Below, piece by piece: positions 45,886 through 53,650 of a DNA stretch of 64,000 nt. The position numbers and the translations under genes are program-made. This DNA comes from G11 sp947167445. GTDB lineage: Bacteria > Bacillota > Clostridia > Lachnospirales > Lachnospiraceae. The DNA is taken from NCBI GenBank assembly GCA_947167445.1, contig CAMVID010000003.1, positions 163,838-227,837 of the forward strand. The letters are read 5' to 3'. Under the pieces are notes generated by a model, which saw only the letters and a list, made by a program, of their open reading frames with translations, was not told the DNA's origin and searched no databases. How positions within the stretch are numbered: position 1 is the stretch's first letter; every line of letters begins with the position of its first letter.

Positions 45886-45988
45886 TAGTTTACATAATGT
45901 AACGGTTTTTAACAAAAAAGCGGAGAAATCCTTGATTTTCCTGGATTTCTCCGCTTTTTTTGGTAATTTTCGGATGTTATGTAAACTA
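45886..45988. repeat. Composite inverted repeat with TAGTTTACATAA ends
   Basis: TAGTTTACATAA at 45886-45897 is the exact reverse complement of TTATGTAAACTA at 45977-45988. Between them lies an 18-bp perfect hairpin. The 102-bp element at 57464-57565 has the same ends and a similar core (AAGCGGA and ATTTCTCCGC blocks), so the two are homologous. Confidence 0.75.
45914..45960. terminator. Strong bidirectional terminator hairpin
   Basis: An 18-bp perfect inverted repeat (45914-45931 and 45943-45960) with an 11-nt loop. The arms run from six A through GCGGAGAAATCC to the complement ending in six T, giving a T run on either strand. It follows the beta-helix/LysM gene. Confidence 0.85.
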
Positions 45989-46032
45989 AAGTGTGTAATA
46001 TATCCTTAAAAATGGTCTTCTAATATGCTTAG

Positions 46033-46090
46033 TGGTTCACATAACTACAAATTCGGCGGATAACGAAAGGATAATACGTGGCTTATCCGC
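46033..46090. repeat. 58-bp repeat with GCGGATAA hairpin (left-handed copy)
   Basis: TGGTTCACATAAC at 46033, a 10-nt spacer, GCGGATAA at 46056-46063, exactly 19 nt, then TTATCCGC at 46083-46090. The reverse complement of 57362-57419 has the same order, same spacings and same total length, with one difference in the end motif. Confidence 0.65.
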
Positions 46091-46113
46091 TGATAAGCAG
46101 GATTGAACAAAGA

Positions 46114-46160
46114 TATACTTCGCTAAATCTATAAAAAAATATGCGATTTAGCGAAGTATA
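46114..46160. repeat. Palindrome A upstream of the AAA+ ATPase gene
   Basis: TATACTTCGCTAAATC at 46114-46129 is perfectly complementary to 46145-46160, with a 15-nt loop TATAAAAAAATATGC. Palindrome C at 47726-47772 has arms differing only near the tips and a loop identical in 14 of 15 positions. Confidence 0.85.
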
Positions 46161-46231
46161 GATAAAGGTTTTGTGCCTTATGCAGCTCGGAAACAGGAGG
46201 GAAATGTAGGAAATGCCCAGTTTATTGGGCG

Positions 46232-46260
46232 TTGAATTCTGTGCAGCCATATGTTATACT
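46232..46260 (+). promoter_or_regulatory. Promoter of the AAA+ ATPase gene, -10 inside palindrome B
   Basis: TTGAAT at 46232-46237 and TATACT at 46255-46260, spaced 17 bp. The -10 box is also the first six bases of palindrome B, so a protein bound to the palindrome would block the promoter. Confidence 0.6.
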
Positions 46261-46301
46261 ACGCTAAAAGGCAACTTTTTTTGCAGATTTAGCGAGGTAT
46301 A
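46255..46301. repeat. Palindrome B, imperfect, overlapping -10 box and ribosome site
   Basis: TATACTACGCTAAA at 46255-46268 pairs with 46288-46301 with two mismatches; an inner GCAA/TTGC stem (46271-46274 and 46281-46284) extends the fold. GAGG at 46294-46297, the likely ribosome site for ATG 46306, lies inside the right arm and would be hidden in the folded mRNA. Confidence 0.75.
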
Positions 46302-46305
46302 GACT

Positions 46306-47730
46306 ATGCTCATTGCAAGAGAAAAAGAGAAAAGCGTACTTTTGAATGCACTCAAAGAAGAAGAATCACAGTTTATTGCTGTTTATGGAAGAAGGCGAAT
46401 AGGCAAGACTTATCTTGTGCGTCAGACGTATGATGGCCTGTTTACATTTGAACATTCCGGTCTGGCAAATGGTAATCGAAAAGAACAGATTCAGTCTTTT
46501 GTTGCATCGTTAAGACGAGCAGGGTTAAGTGTTAAGGAGGACCCTAAGAATTGGCTTGAGGCGTTTGAACTTCTTAAAGATTTGATTCGGGAAAGCAGCT
46601 CAGAAAAGAAAGTTATTTTTATAGATGAACTATCATGGATGGATACGCAAAGGGCTGGACTTTTAACTGCAATCGAGAGCTTCTGGAATGGTTGGGCAAG
46701 TGGACGACGAGACATTGTATTTATTGTCTGTGCATCTGCCACATCATGGATGCTTGACAAAGTAATCCATAATAAGGGTGGATTATATAACAGATTGAAC
46801 TATCAGATATATTTGAAACCTTTCAAATTGGTTGAATGCGAAGAATACCTAAAGGCACGTAATATCATAATGGAGAAATACGGGATTCTCGAGTTATATA
46901 TGGCTTTAGGTGGAGTACCCTATTACTGGACACATGTTAAAAAAGGACTTAGTGCTGCGCAGAACATTGATGCTATTTTCTTTGCAGACGATGCGCCTTT
47001 GAAAGATGAATTCAAGTATTTATATGCTTCTCTTTTTAAAAATCCACAGAAATATATTGACATTGTGACCGCCCTGGGAAAAAAGAAAACCGGATTATCT
47101 CGAAATGAAATTGCAAGTGCTACTGGGCTACAAAATTCAGGGGAAATGACAAAGATACTTGATGAGCTCGTCAGTTGCGGCTTTATAAGAAAATATGCTG
47201 TATTTGGCAAAAAAAACAAAGATGCGTTGTTCCAACTGACTGACTACTATACGCTGTTCTATTTTCAGTTCCTTAAAAACAAGTCTAGCGATGAGGCTTT
47301 TTGGACATTGCAGATAGATAGCCCACTTAGAAATGCATGGACTGGCATTGCTTTTGAACGGGTTTGTATGGATCATGTTTCTGAGATTAAGAAAAAACTT
47401 GGCATTTCCGGTGTGCTGAGCGAGGTGCATTCATGGTCATGTAAGCCTGACGAGGAGAAGGGGATTAAAGGGGCACAAATTGATTTGGCTATTGTTAGAA
47501 GAGATCGTGTTATCAATTTGTGTGAAATGAAATATTCATCAGGAGAGTACTTATTTACAAAAAAAGATGATGAGTCTATGCGAAACAAAATAGTTTCTCT
47601 CCGGGCTGTTACTAAGACCAGGTACTCTATTCATCCGGTGCTCGTTACGACGTATGGGCTGGCAGAGGGTATGTATTCCGGAATAATACAACAGGTAGTA
47701 ACCAGTATCGATTTGTTTGCAAAAGTATAG
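46306..47730 (+). CDS. AAA+ ATPase with DUF234/PD-(D/E)XK nuclease-like C-terminus
   Basis: A 474-residue protein of the archaeal/bacterial ATPase-DUF234 type. Walker A is GRRRIGKT (28-35), Walker B is VIFIDELSWMD, and CASATSWML follows as sensor 1. A winged-helix-like part (about 255-300, GLSRNEIASATGLQNSGEMTKILDELVSCGFI) precedes the tail, where D393 in IDLAIV and E407-x-K409 in LCEMKYS form a PD-(D/E)XK-like set. The cellular role of this family is not established. The gene is bounded by palindromes; its TAG lies in the left arm of palindrome C. It separates the pse-type synthase region from the PseF-like gene on the other strand. Confidence 0.85.
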   Translation: MLIAREKEKSVLLNALKEEESQFIAVYGRRRIGKTYLVRQTYDGLFTFEHSGLANGNRKEQIQSFVASLRRAGLSVKEDPKNWLEAFELLKDLIRESSSEKKVIFIDELSWMDTQRAGLLTAIESFWNGWASGRRDIVFIVCASATSWMLDKVIHNKGGLYNRLNYQIYLKPFKLVECEEYLKARNIIMEKYGILELYMALGGVPYYWTHVKKGLSAAQNIDAIFFADDAPLKDEFKYLYASLFKNPQKYIDIVTALGKKKTGLSRNEIASATGLQNSGEMTKILDELVSCGFIRKYAVFGKKNKDALFQLTDYYTLFYFQFLKNKSSDEAFWTLQIDSPLRNAWTGIAFERVCMDHVSEIKKKLGISGVLSEVHSWSCKPDEEKGIKGAQIDLAIVRRDRVINLCEMKYSSGEYLFTKKDDESMRNKIVSLRAVTKTRYSIHPVLVTTYGLAEGMYSGIIQQVVTSIDLFAKV

Positions 47731-47772
47731 TCCGCTAAATCTACAAAAAAATATGCGATTTAGCGAACTATA
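47726..47772. repeat. Palindrome C downstream of the AAA+ ATPase gene
   Basis: TATAGTCCGCTAAATC at 47726-47741 pairs with 47757-47772 at 15 of 16 positions; the loop is TACAAAAAAATATGC. It is near-identical to palindrome A and contains the ATPase stop codon. It also lies 7 bp from the end of the convergent PseF-like gene, so it might act as a terminator for both, although a clear T run is missing. Confidence 0.8.
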
Positions 47773-47778
47773 ATTTTA

Positions 47779-48465
47779 TTACTTATGAAGTAACTTATAT
47801 TTCAGCTCTGCGATTTCCCAGTCTGTCATCTCATCAATGTCCTGGACTTCGGTGTCGGGGGTGATGATGGGAATAACCTTGCCGCCAACAATCTGGCCGA
47901 ATTTCCTGAAGGATGACACTTTGAAAACATAATACTGACCACAATCGTGATAGAAAGGTTCCAGATCCTGGGACCTTTTATTCATATTCTCGGGCCATTT
48001 GTACTCGAGGCTGCCGTCGTTAATTACAAGGCAACGCTGAGGTGGGAAGGAGAACTTTACAACCGGCATTGCTGAGTCGCCGCCTTCAGATTTTAACTTC
48101 TCCATAGCGAGTTTCAATTTCTCGGCTGTAATAAAGGGGGCTGTAGGATATACGCAACATGCATAGTCAAAGGACTTGCCCATCTTTTCATATTTATCAA
48201 GAACTTCAGAAATTACATCCGCAGTGGTGGCAAAATCATTGGATGTTTTCTCACTTCTGAAGAAGGGAACCTTTGCTCCAAAGGCCTTAGCTATATCAGC
48301 GATTTCCACATCATCTGTTGAAACCATAACTTCATCGAAGATTCCGCTTCCCAAAGCAGCTTCGATTGAATATGCAATTATTGGCTTTCCGCAGAACTCT
48401 TTTATGTTCTTTCTTGGAATTCTTTTGCTGCCGCCTCGGGCTGTGATTATAGCTACTGAAGACAT
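47779..48465 (-). CDS. pseF: Pseudaminic acid cytidylyltransferase (CMP-Pse synthetase)
   Basis: A 228-residue CMP-sugar synthetase on the minus strand. ITARGGSKRIPRKNIKEF carries the CTP-binding loop; KPIIAYSIEAAL, MVSTDDVEIADIA, SNDFATTADVI, CCVYPTAPFIT and RSQDLEPFYHDCGQYY match the PseF branch of the NeuA family closely. It activates the nonulosonic acid with CTP before transfer. The partner synthase is probably PseI at 40005, on the other strand and 6.7 kb away. The ribosome site GTGAGGT is 6 nt from the ATG, and its own promoter is at 48492-48520. Confidence 0.85.
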   Translation of the reverse strand: MSSVAIITARGGSKRIPRKNIKEFCGKPIIAYSIEAALGSGIFDEVMVSTDDVEIADIAKAFGAKVPFFRSEKTSNDFATTADVISEVLDKYEKMGKSFDYACCVYPTAPFITAEKLKLAMEKLKSEGGDSAMPVVKFSFPPQRCLVINDGSLEYKWPENMNKRSQDLEPFYHDCGQYYVFKVSSFRKFGQIVGGKVIPIITPDTEVQDIDEMTDWEIAELKYKLLHK

Positions 48466-48491
48466 GACTTTACCTCACTTTTTAGGTTGTT

Positions 48492-48520
48492 ATAATGTAA
48501 AGTATGGGACGAATTGACAA
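48492..48520 (-). promoter_or_regulatory. Promoter of the pseF-like gene
   Basis: On the minus strand, TTGTCA (complement of 48515-48520) and CATTAT (complement of 48492-48497) are spaced 17 bp, 27 bp upstream of the start codon. Confidence 0.65.
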
Positions 48521-48577
48521 TAAATGCAAGCAAAACAGGGGGATATACAGCAAAATGTATAAAAATGTACAGATGAG

Positions 48578-48606
48578 TTGATTTTTACGTACCATGGCTG
48601 TATTAT
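48578..48606 (+). promoter_or_regulatory. Promoter of the arginine operon
   Basis: TTGATT at 48578-48583 and TATTAT at 48601-48606, spaced 17 bp. The transcript would carry the inverted repeat at 48626-48693 in its leader. An imperfect palindrome ATGTATAAAAATGTACA just upstream (about 48555-48571) could be an ArgR site, but this is a guess. Confidence 0.55.
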
Positions 48607-48625
48607 TATGCATATAGTCTTCGAC

Positions 48626-48693
48626 GTGCAAATTGGGGACAGTCCTGTTTTGCACACGAAGCGTGCAAGACACGACAGTCCCCAATACTGCAC
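48626..48693. repeat. GGGGACAGTCC-type palindromic repeat, copy 1
   Basis: A 68-bp imperfect inverted repeat: GTGCAAATTGGGGACAGTCC, then an inner GTGCA/TGCAC part, then the complement ACAGTCCCCAAT...TGCAC. It lies in the argC leader. Copies 2 and 3 are at 53512 and 63891. Similar sequences are known as REP-like elements linked to IS200/RAYT transposases in other bacteria. Confidence 0.8.
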
Positions 48694-48713
48694 ATCTCTA
48701 AGGAGCAATGACG

Positions 48714-49661
48714 ATGAAGGTTTTTATAGATGGTTCTGAAGGTACTACGGGCCTTAGGATATACGAAAGATTCGAGAATAGAAAAGACATTGAGCTTATT
48801 AAGATAGATCCGGAGCTTAGGAAGGACCCGGTCGCAAGGAAGAAGTGCATAAACGAGTCAGAGGTGACTTTCCTTTGCCTTCCCGATGCAGCATCAATTG
48901 AGTCTGTATCTTTATGCGAGAATGAGAATGTGACAATTATTGACACATCAACGGCTCACAGGGTTAATCCTGATTGGACTTATGGCTTCCCGGAATTAAA
49001 GAAGGGACAGCGTGAAGCTATAGCCAAGTCCAAAAGAATCGCAGTCCCCGGATGTTATGCCACAGGTTTCATAAGCCTTGCGCATCCTTTGATAGCTTCA
49101 GAAATCATGAGCCCTGACTATCCGGTTAGTTCCTTTGCGGTTTCGGGTTATTCAGGCGCAGGCAAGAAGGCAATTGCAGTGTATGAAGGTGATGAGAAAC
49201 CTGAGGATTTTAACTCACCAAGACAATATGCCCTGACTCAACAGCATAAGCACCTTAAGGAGATGAAGGCGATTTCGGGACTTAATAAGACCCCACTTTT
49301 CAGCCCCATCGTTGACGATTATTACGCTGGAATGTTTGTAACCCTTCCTTTATATACAAAAATGCTTAAAGGAGTTAAGGGCCCCGAGGACGTTCATGCC
49401 ATGTTTGCAGAGTACTATAAGGGAGAGAAATTCATCCACGTAATGCCCTTTGGTTCGGAAGCGGAGAGTAACGGTTTTATCCCGGCTAACGTAAAGGCAG
49501 GCTTCGACGATCTTGAAATCTTCGTAACGGGCAATGAGGAGCGTATCCTTGTAACCTCTAGATTCGACAATCTTGGCAAGGGCGCGTCCGGCGCTGCAGT
49601 ACAGTGTATGAATATTCACATGGGAATCGACGAGGCCACAGGCCTTAATATAGTAAGCTAG
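48714..49661 (+). CDS. argC: N-acetyl-gamma-glutamyl-phosphate reductase (short, type 2)
   Basis: A 315-residue ArgC of the shorter class. KVFIDGSEGTTGLRIYERF is the NADP-binding start, VTFLCLPDAAS and AVPGCYATGFISLAHPLI include the catalytic Cys, and SGYSGAGKKAIA and QHKHLKEM follow. It reduces N-acetylglutamyl phosphate to the semialdehyde. ATG 48714 is 8 nt from AAGGAG; the ATG at 48708 would be too close (2 nt). It is the first gene of an arginine operon continuing to 53511. Confidence 0.95.
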   Translation: MKVFIDGSEGTTGLRIYERFENRKDIELIKIDPELRKDPVARKKCINESEVTFLCLPDAASIESVSLCENENVTIIDTSTAHRVNPDWTYGFPELKKGQREAIAKSKRIAVPGCYATGFISLAHPLIASEIMSPDYPVSSFAVSGYSGAGKKAIAVYEGDEKPEDFNSPRQYALTQQHKHLKEMKAISGLNKTPLFSPIVDDYYAGMFVTLPLYTKMLKGVKGPEDVHAMFAEYYKGEKFIHVMPFGSEAESNGFIPANVKAGFDDLEIFVTGNEERILVTSRFDNLGKGASGAAVQCMNIHMGIDEATGLNIVS

Positions 49662-49693
49662 GCCGAGGTGAAACGGCCGAAAGGCAGGATAAA

Positions 49694-50149
49694 TTGGAAG
49701 ATATCATAATTTCAGTAATGACGGCGGATGACTACGAGGGCGTTGCGGGGCTCTGGCACACCATCAAGGGCTTCGCCATAAGAAGTATAGATGATTCGGA
49801 GGCAGGGGTGGCGAAATTCCTGAAGCGAAACCCCACCACCAGCGTGGTTGCAAGGTATAAGGGCGAGGTTGTAGGTGCCATCCTTTGCGGGCACGACGGC
49901 CGAAGAGGTTGCCTTTATCACGTTTGTGTCCGTGAGGACATGCGAAGAAAGGGCATCGGAAAGGCCATGGTTGTGAAGTGCATGGAAGCTTTGAAGGCAG
50001 AGGAAATCAGCAAGGTCTCCCTAATAGCTTTCACAAAGAACGACGTGGGAAATGCCTTCTGGAAGGAAATCGGCTGGACCGAAAGACTTGATTTAAATTA
50101 TTATGACTTCACTTTAAATACTGAGAATATCGTTAGATTCAATTCATAG
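49694..50149 (+). CDS. GNAT family N-acetyltransferase in the arginine operon
   Basis: A 151-residue GNAT protein. ISVMTADDYEGVAGLW opens the fold, VVGAILCGHDGRRGCLYHVCV is the central hairpin, and REDMRRKGIGKAMVVKCMEAL is the acetyl-CoA motif with the R-x-x-G-x-G/A signature. Place between argC and argJ suggests a part in N-acetylglutamate supply or regulation, but free-standing GNATs are common and the substrate cannot be read. TTG 49694 is the start with AGG upstream; the ATG nine codons later is an alternative. Confidence 0.8.
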   Translation: MEDIIISVMTADDYEGVAGLWHTIKGFAIRSIDDSEAGVAKFLKRNPTTSVVARYKGEVVGAILCGHDGRRGCLYHVCVREDMRRKGIGKAMVVKCMEALKAEEISKVSLIAFTKNDVGNAFWKEIGWTERLDLNYYDFTLNTENIVRFNS

Positions 50150-50152
50150 CGC

Positions 50153-50165
50153 TAGTTTACATAAC
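50153..50165 (-). repeat. Solitary copy of the GTTATGTAAAC motif
   Basis: TAGTTTACATAAC in the 34-bp gap between the GNAT gene and argJ, directly before GGAGAGG, the argJ ribosome site. Confidence 0.6.
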
Positions 50166-50183
50166 AACAGGAGAGGCAAATAA

Positions 50184-51407
50184 ATGAAATTAATCGAAGG
50201 CGGAATTAACGCCCCCTTAGGCTTCGAAGCCGCAGGGGTTGAAGCTGAAATAAAGTACAAAAACAGGCTCGATATGGCCATTATCTATTCAAAGAAGCCC
50301 TGCGTGGCAGCTGCAACTTTCACCAGCAACGTGGTAAAGGCAGCTCCCGTCATGTGGGATAAGGAGCTGGTTGAGACAAGCCCCTTCGTTCAGGCGGTTA
50401 TCGTCAACACCGGTATCGCCAACGCAGCAACGGGCAAGGTGGGCATGGGTTACTGCAAGGACACCGCTAAGGCTGCGGCCGAGGCCCTGGGAATTCCTGA
50501 GAATGCCGTACTTGTGGGTTCCACCGGCGTTATCGGAGCGCAGCTTCCAATGGATAGAATTAAAGCCGGCATCACTAAACTTGTGGCTGCAAAGTCGGCT
50601 GACAAGGCCGATGGAACCAAGGCTTCAAAGGCCATCATGACCACCGACACCGTAAATAAGGAACTTGCCCTTCAGGTCGAAATCGGCGGCAAAACCGTAA
50701 CCTTCGGCGCCATGAGCAAGGGCTCCGGCATGATTCACCCCAACATGTGCACCATGCTTGGCTACGTCACCACCGACGCCGTAATTTCAAAGGAGCTCCT
50801 CACCAAGATCCTTAAGGCCGACGTGAAGGACACCTACAACATGATTTCCGTTGACGGTGACACTTCAACAAACGACACGTTAATCGTTATGGCTAACGGA
50901 GAGGCCGGAAATCCTGAAATTAAGGAAGGCACTGAGGAGTGTGAAGTTTTTACCAAAGCACTTCATTACATAAACGAGACCCAGGCCAAGAGGCTTGCAG
51001 GGGACGGCGAGGGCGCCGAGGCTCTCATCGAATGCAAGGTCGTGGGGGCCGACACCAAGGAGAACGCCCGTGTGTTGGCCAAATCCGTCATCTGCTCATC
51101 TCTCACAAAGGCTGCAGTTTACGGCCACGATGCCAACTGGGGAAGAGTGGTTTGCGCTTTAGGATACTCGGGAGTGCAGTTTGACCCCGAGAAAATGAGC
51201 CTTTTTCTTGAGGCCGGAGACAAGTCCATGCTAATCTATGAGGACGGTGCAGGCCTTGATTATTCAGAGGAAGAGGCCAGCAAGCTCTTGTCTGAAAAGG
51301 AAGTAAGATTTTTGGCAGATATGAAGATGGGTCACGAGGAAGCCACGGCATGGGGCTGCGACCTGACTCTTGATTATGTGAAAATTAACGCGGATTATCG
51401 GAGCTAG
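50184..51407 (+). CDS. argJ: Glutamate N-acetyltransferase / amino-acid acetyltransferase
   Basis: A 407-residue ArgJ. FTSNVVKAAPVMWDKEL, NTGIANAATGKVGM and VLVGSTGVIGAQLP are in the alpha part; SKGSGMIHPNMCTMLGYVTT carries the self-cleavage site, cut before the Thr of C-T-M-L, which becomes the nucleophile; SVDGDTSTNDTLIVMANG follows. The usual Ala before that Thr is Cys here. It recycles the acetyl group from acetylornithine to glutamate, and in many bacteria can also use acetyl-CoA. No separate argA-like gene is seen here. GGAGAGG precedes the ATG. Confidence 0.95.
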   Translation: MKLIEGGINAPLGFEAAGVEAEIKYKNRLDMAIIYSKKPCVAAATFTSNVVKAAPVMWDKELVETSPFVQAVIVNTGIANAATGKVGMGYCKDTAKAAAEALGIPENAVLVGSTGVIGAQLPMDRIKAGITKLVAAKSADKADGTKASKAIMTTDTVNKELALQVEIGGKTVTFGAMSKGSGMIHPNMCTMLGYVTTDAVISKELLTKILKADVKDTYNMISVDGDTSTNDTLIVMANGEAGNPEIKEGTEECEVFTKALHYINETQAKRLAGDGEGAEALIECKVVGADTKENARVLAKSVICSSLTKAAVYGHDANWGRVVCALGYSGVQFDPEKMSLFLEAGDKSMLIYEDGAGLDYSEEEASKLLSEKEVRFLADMKMGHEEATAWGCDLTLDYVKINADYRS

Positions 51408-51420
51408 AGGAGATTTTACC

Positions 51421-52305
51421 ATGGAGAAAAATATGGAAGAAATACTTAAAAAGGCCGAGGTCTTAATCGAGGCTCTGCCCTATATTCAGAAGTTCAATCG
51501 TAAGATTATTGTGGTAAAATACGGCGGTTCCGCCATGTCTAACGAGGAGCTTCAAAAGAACGTCATCGAGGATGTGGTGCTTCTTAAGCTGGTTGGCTTC
51601 AAGCCCATCATCGTTCATGGCGGCGGCAAGGAAATTTCCGGCTGGGTCAAGAAAGTGGGCAAGGAGTCTGAGTTCGTTAACGGACTTCGTGTCACCGACG
51701 AGGAGACCATGGAGATCGCCGAGATGGTGCTAAACCGCGTAAATAAGCGCCTTGTGAACATGGTTAATTCTCTTGGAGTCAACGCTGTGGGCATTTCCGG
51801 CAAGGACGGCGGGCTTTTGAACGTTGATAAGAAGCTTTCCGGCGGCCAGGACATTGGTTTTGTAGGCGATGTAAAAAACGTTAATCCTAAGATTCTCCTG
51901 GACCTTCTTGAGAAGGATTTCCTTCCAATTGTGGCGCCCATCGGCTTTGGTGATGATTTCAATACTTACAATATAAACGCCGACGATGCGGCTTGCGCCA
52001 TCGCGAAGGCTGTAGGGGCGGATAAGCTGGTTTTCCTTACTGATGTAGAAGGCCTTTATAAGGATTTCGAGGATAAATCCACATTTATTCAAAGAATTAC
52101 CGCGTCGGAAGCCAATGAGTTGATTGACGGCGGAATTATCGGCGGCGGCATGCTTCCTAAGCTTGCCAACTGCACTTCAGCTGTCACAAACGGCGTAAAC
52201 AGGGTGCATATCCTGGACGGACGTATTCCCCACTGCCTCTTACTTGAGGTATTCACAAAAGAAGGTGTGGGAACCATGATTCTTAGGGATGAGGATGAGG
52301 AATAG
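51421..52305 (+). CDS. argB: Acetylglutamate kinase
   Basis: A 294-residue amino-acid kinase. VVKYGGSAMSNEELQ, IIVHGGGKEIS, NGLRVTDEETMEIAEMVL, GISGKDGGLL, NINADDAACAIAKAVGADKL and GGIIGGGMLPKL are all ArgB features. It phosphorylates N-acetylglutamate. The extended N-terminal helix (MEKNMEEILKKAEVLIEALP) is of the kind found in arginine-sensitive hexameric ArgB, so feedback inhibition is plausible. GGAG 8 nt upstream supports ATG 51421. Confidence 0.95.
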   Translation: MEKNMEEILKKAEVLIEALPYIQKFNRKIIVVKYGGSAMSNEELQKNVIEDVVLLKLVGFKPIIVHGGGKEISGWVKKVGKESEFVNGLRVTDEETMEIAEMVLNRVNKRLVNMVNSLGVNAVGISGKDGGLLNVDKKLSGGQDIGFVGDVKNVNPKILLDLLEKDFLPIVAPIGFGDDFNTYNINADDAACAIAKAVGADKLVFLTDVEGLYKDFEDKSTFIQRITASEANELIDGGIIGGGMLPKLANCTSAVTNGVNRVHILDGRIPHCLLLEVFTKEGVGTMILRDEDEE

Positions 52306-52308
52306 ATT

Positions 52309-53511
52309 ATGGGTTCTAGTGTTGATATGAAGACTTATATAGATGAAGCTGAGGCTGCTTTATTGCATACTTACAACCGTTATCAGATTGTGTTTGATAA
52401 GGGCGAGGGCGTGCATTTATATGACATTAACGGCAAGGAGTACTTGGATTTCTGCGGAGGAATTGCGGTTTTTGCCCTGGGTTACAGTAACGAGGCTTAT
52501 AAGTCAGCTTTGAAGGGGCAGGTTGATAAAATCATCCACACCTCCAACTACTTCTATAATGTGCCGGCTATCGAAGCGGCGAAGGCTCTTAAGAAGGCCT
52601 CCGGAATGGACCGAGTTTTCTTTACAAACTCCGGTGCCGAGGCGGTTGAAGGGGCTTTAAAGGCTGCCCGCAAATATGCTTATCTTAAGGACGGCACCAC
52701 GGATCATGAAATTATTGCCTTGGAGCATTCCTTCCATGGTCGTACTTTCGGTGCATTGTCTGTTACCGGAAATCCTAAATATCGTGAGGCTTTCGAGCCC
52801 ATGATCGGCGGGGTTAAGTTTGGGAAAATGAATGATTTGGAGTCTGTTAAGGCTCTTGTGAATAAGAAGACCTGCGCAATTATTATGGAGACCGTGCAGG
52901 GAGAGGGCGGAATTTATCCCGCTACCTCGGAGTTTCTTGAGGGGGTGCGTGCGCTGTGTGACGCTAACGATATCCTCTTGATTCTTGATGAAATTCAGTG
53001 CGGCATGGGTCGAACCGGCACCATGTTTGCTTGGCAGAAATACGGTGTAAAGCCTGATGTTATGACTTCCGCAAAGGGTCTTACCTGTGGAGTTCCCGGA
53101 GGCGCCTTCCTTATGACTGAGAAAGTGGCTCAGAATTCACTAAAGGCAGGAGACCACGGCACAACCTACGGCGGAAATCCGCTGGCAGCCATCGCTACGG
53201 CTACGGTTCTTTCAGAGTATGAGAGATTGGATATTTTGAGTAATGTGCGTGAGGTAGGTGCATATTTGTATGAGAAACTTGAGGAGCTTGCTTCTGAAGT
53301 TGGCCCTTCCGTGATTTCAGGCCATCGAGGCGTGGGCCTCATGCAGGGCCTTGAATTTACTTCACCCGTGGGCCCCATCATCGAACGCTGCATGTCCGCC
53401 GGCCTTGTTCTCATCAACGCCGGCCCTAACATCATCCGCTTCGTCCCGCCCTTGGTCATCACCAAGTCCGACGTGGACGCAATGTTGTCAATCCTGGAAA
53501 GTTGTATCTAG
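52309..53511 (+). CDS. argD: Acetylornithine aminotransferase
   Basis: A 400-residue class III aminotransferase. YLDFCGGIAVFALGYSN, FFTNSGAEAVEGALKAARKY for PLP phosphate binding, HSFHGRTFGALSVTG, LDEIQCGMGRTGTMFAW, and the PLP-lysine in MTSAKGLTCGVPGGAFL. It makes N-acetylornithine. ATG 52309 is taken; ATG 52327 is a possible later start. The operon ends here: a palindromic repeat begins at the base after the stop and a terminator follows at 53604. argF, argG and argH are not in this window. Confidence 0.95.
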   Translation: MGSSVDMKTYIDEAEAALLHTYNRYQIVFDKGEGVHLYDINGKEYLDFCGGIAVFALGYSNEAYKSALKGQVDKIIHTSNYFYNVPAIEAAKALKKASGMDRVFFTNSGAEAVEGALKAARKYAYLKDGTTDHEIIALEHSFHGRTFGALSVTGNPKYREAFEPMIGGVKFGKMNDLESVKALVNKKTCAIIMETVQGEGGIYPATSEFLEGVRALCDANDILLILDEIQCGMGRTGTMFAWQKYGVKPDVMTSAKGLTCGVPGGAFLMTEKVAQNSLKAGDHGTTYGGNPLAAIATATVLSEYERLDILSNVREVGAYLYEKLEELASEVGPSVISGHRGVGLMQGLEFTSPVGPIIERCMSAGLVLINAGPNIIRFVPPLVITKSDVDAMLSILESCI

Positions 53512-53573
53512 GTGCAATTTGGGCCTGTCCCCATCCTGCACCGTGCAATTTGGGGACAGTCCCAAATTGCACC
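53512..53573. repeat. GGGGACAGTCC-type palindromic repeat, copy 2
   Basis: Two GTGCAATTTGGG units in a row (from 53512 and 53543). The second forms a clean hairpin, GTGCAATTTGGGGACAGTCC to the complementary CCCAAATTGCAC. It begins immediately after the argD stop. Confidence 0.85.
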
Positions 53574-53603
53574 TAAAACTGCATACATCGTACTCCTTAG
53601 ATA

Positions 53604-53650
53604 GCGGCGAGCAAAGTCATTCCTGTGGGCTTTGCTCGCTGCGTTTTTTT
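53604..53650 (+). terminator. Terminator of the arginine operon
   Basis: GCGAGCAAAG at 53607-53616 pairs with CTTTGCTCGC at 53630-53639; outer GC/GC pairs extend the stem to 53604 and 53642, followed by seven T at 53644-53650. Confidence 0.85.

Larger units (their letters stand above)
45840..46305. other. Repeat-rich intergenic region, no gene seen
   Basis: These 466 bp hold a composite inverted repeat (45886-45988) around a terminator hairpin, a diverged 58-bp repeat (46033-46090), palindrome A (46114-46160), and a promoter overlapping palindrome B (46232-46301). I see no convincing open frame with a ribosome site. Confidence 0.7.

Noticed and set aside
51103..51962. Several minus-strand frames of 60-120 codons in the arginine genes
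   Set aside because: They are mirror frames of GC-richer coding DNA and lack ribosome sites.
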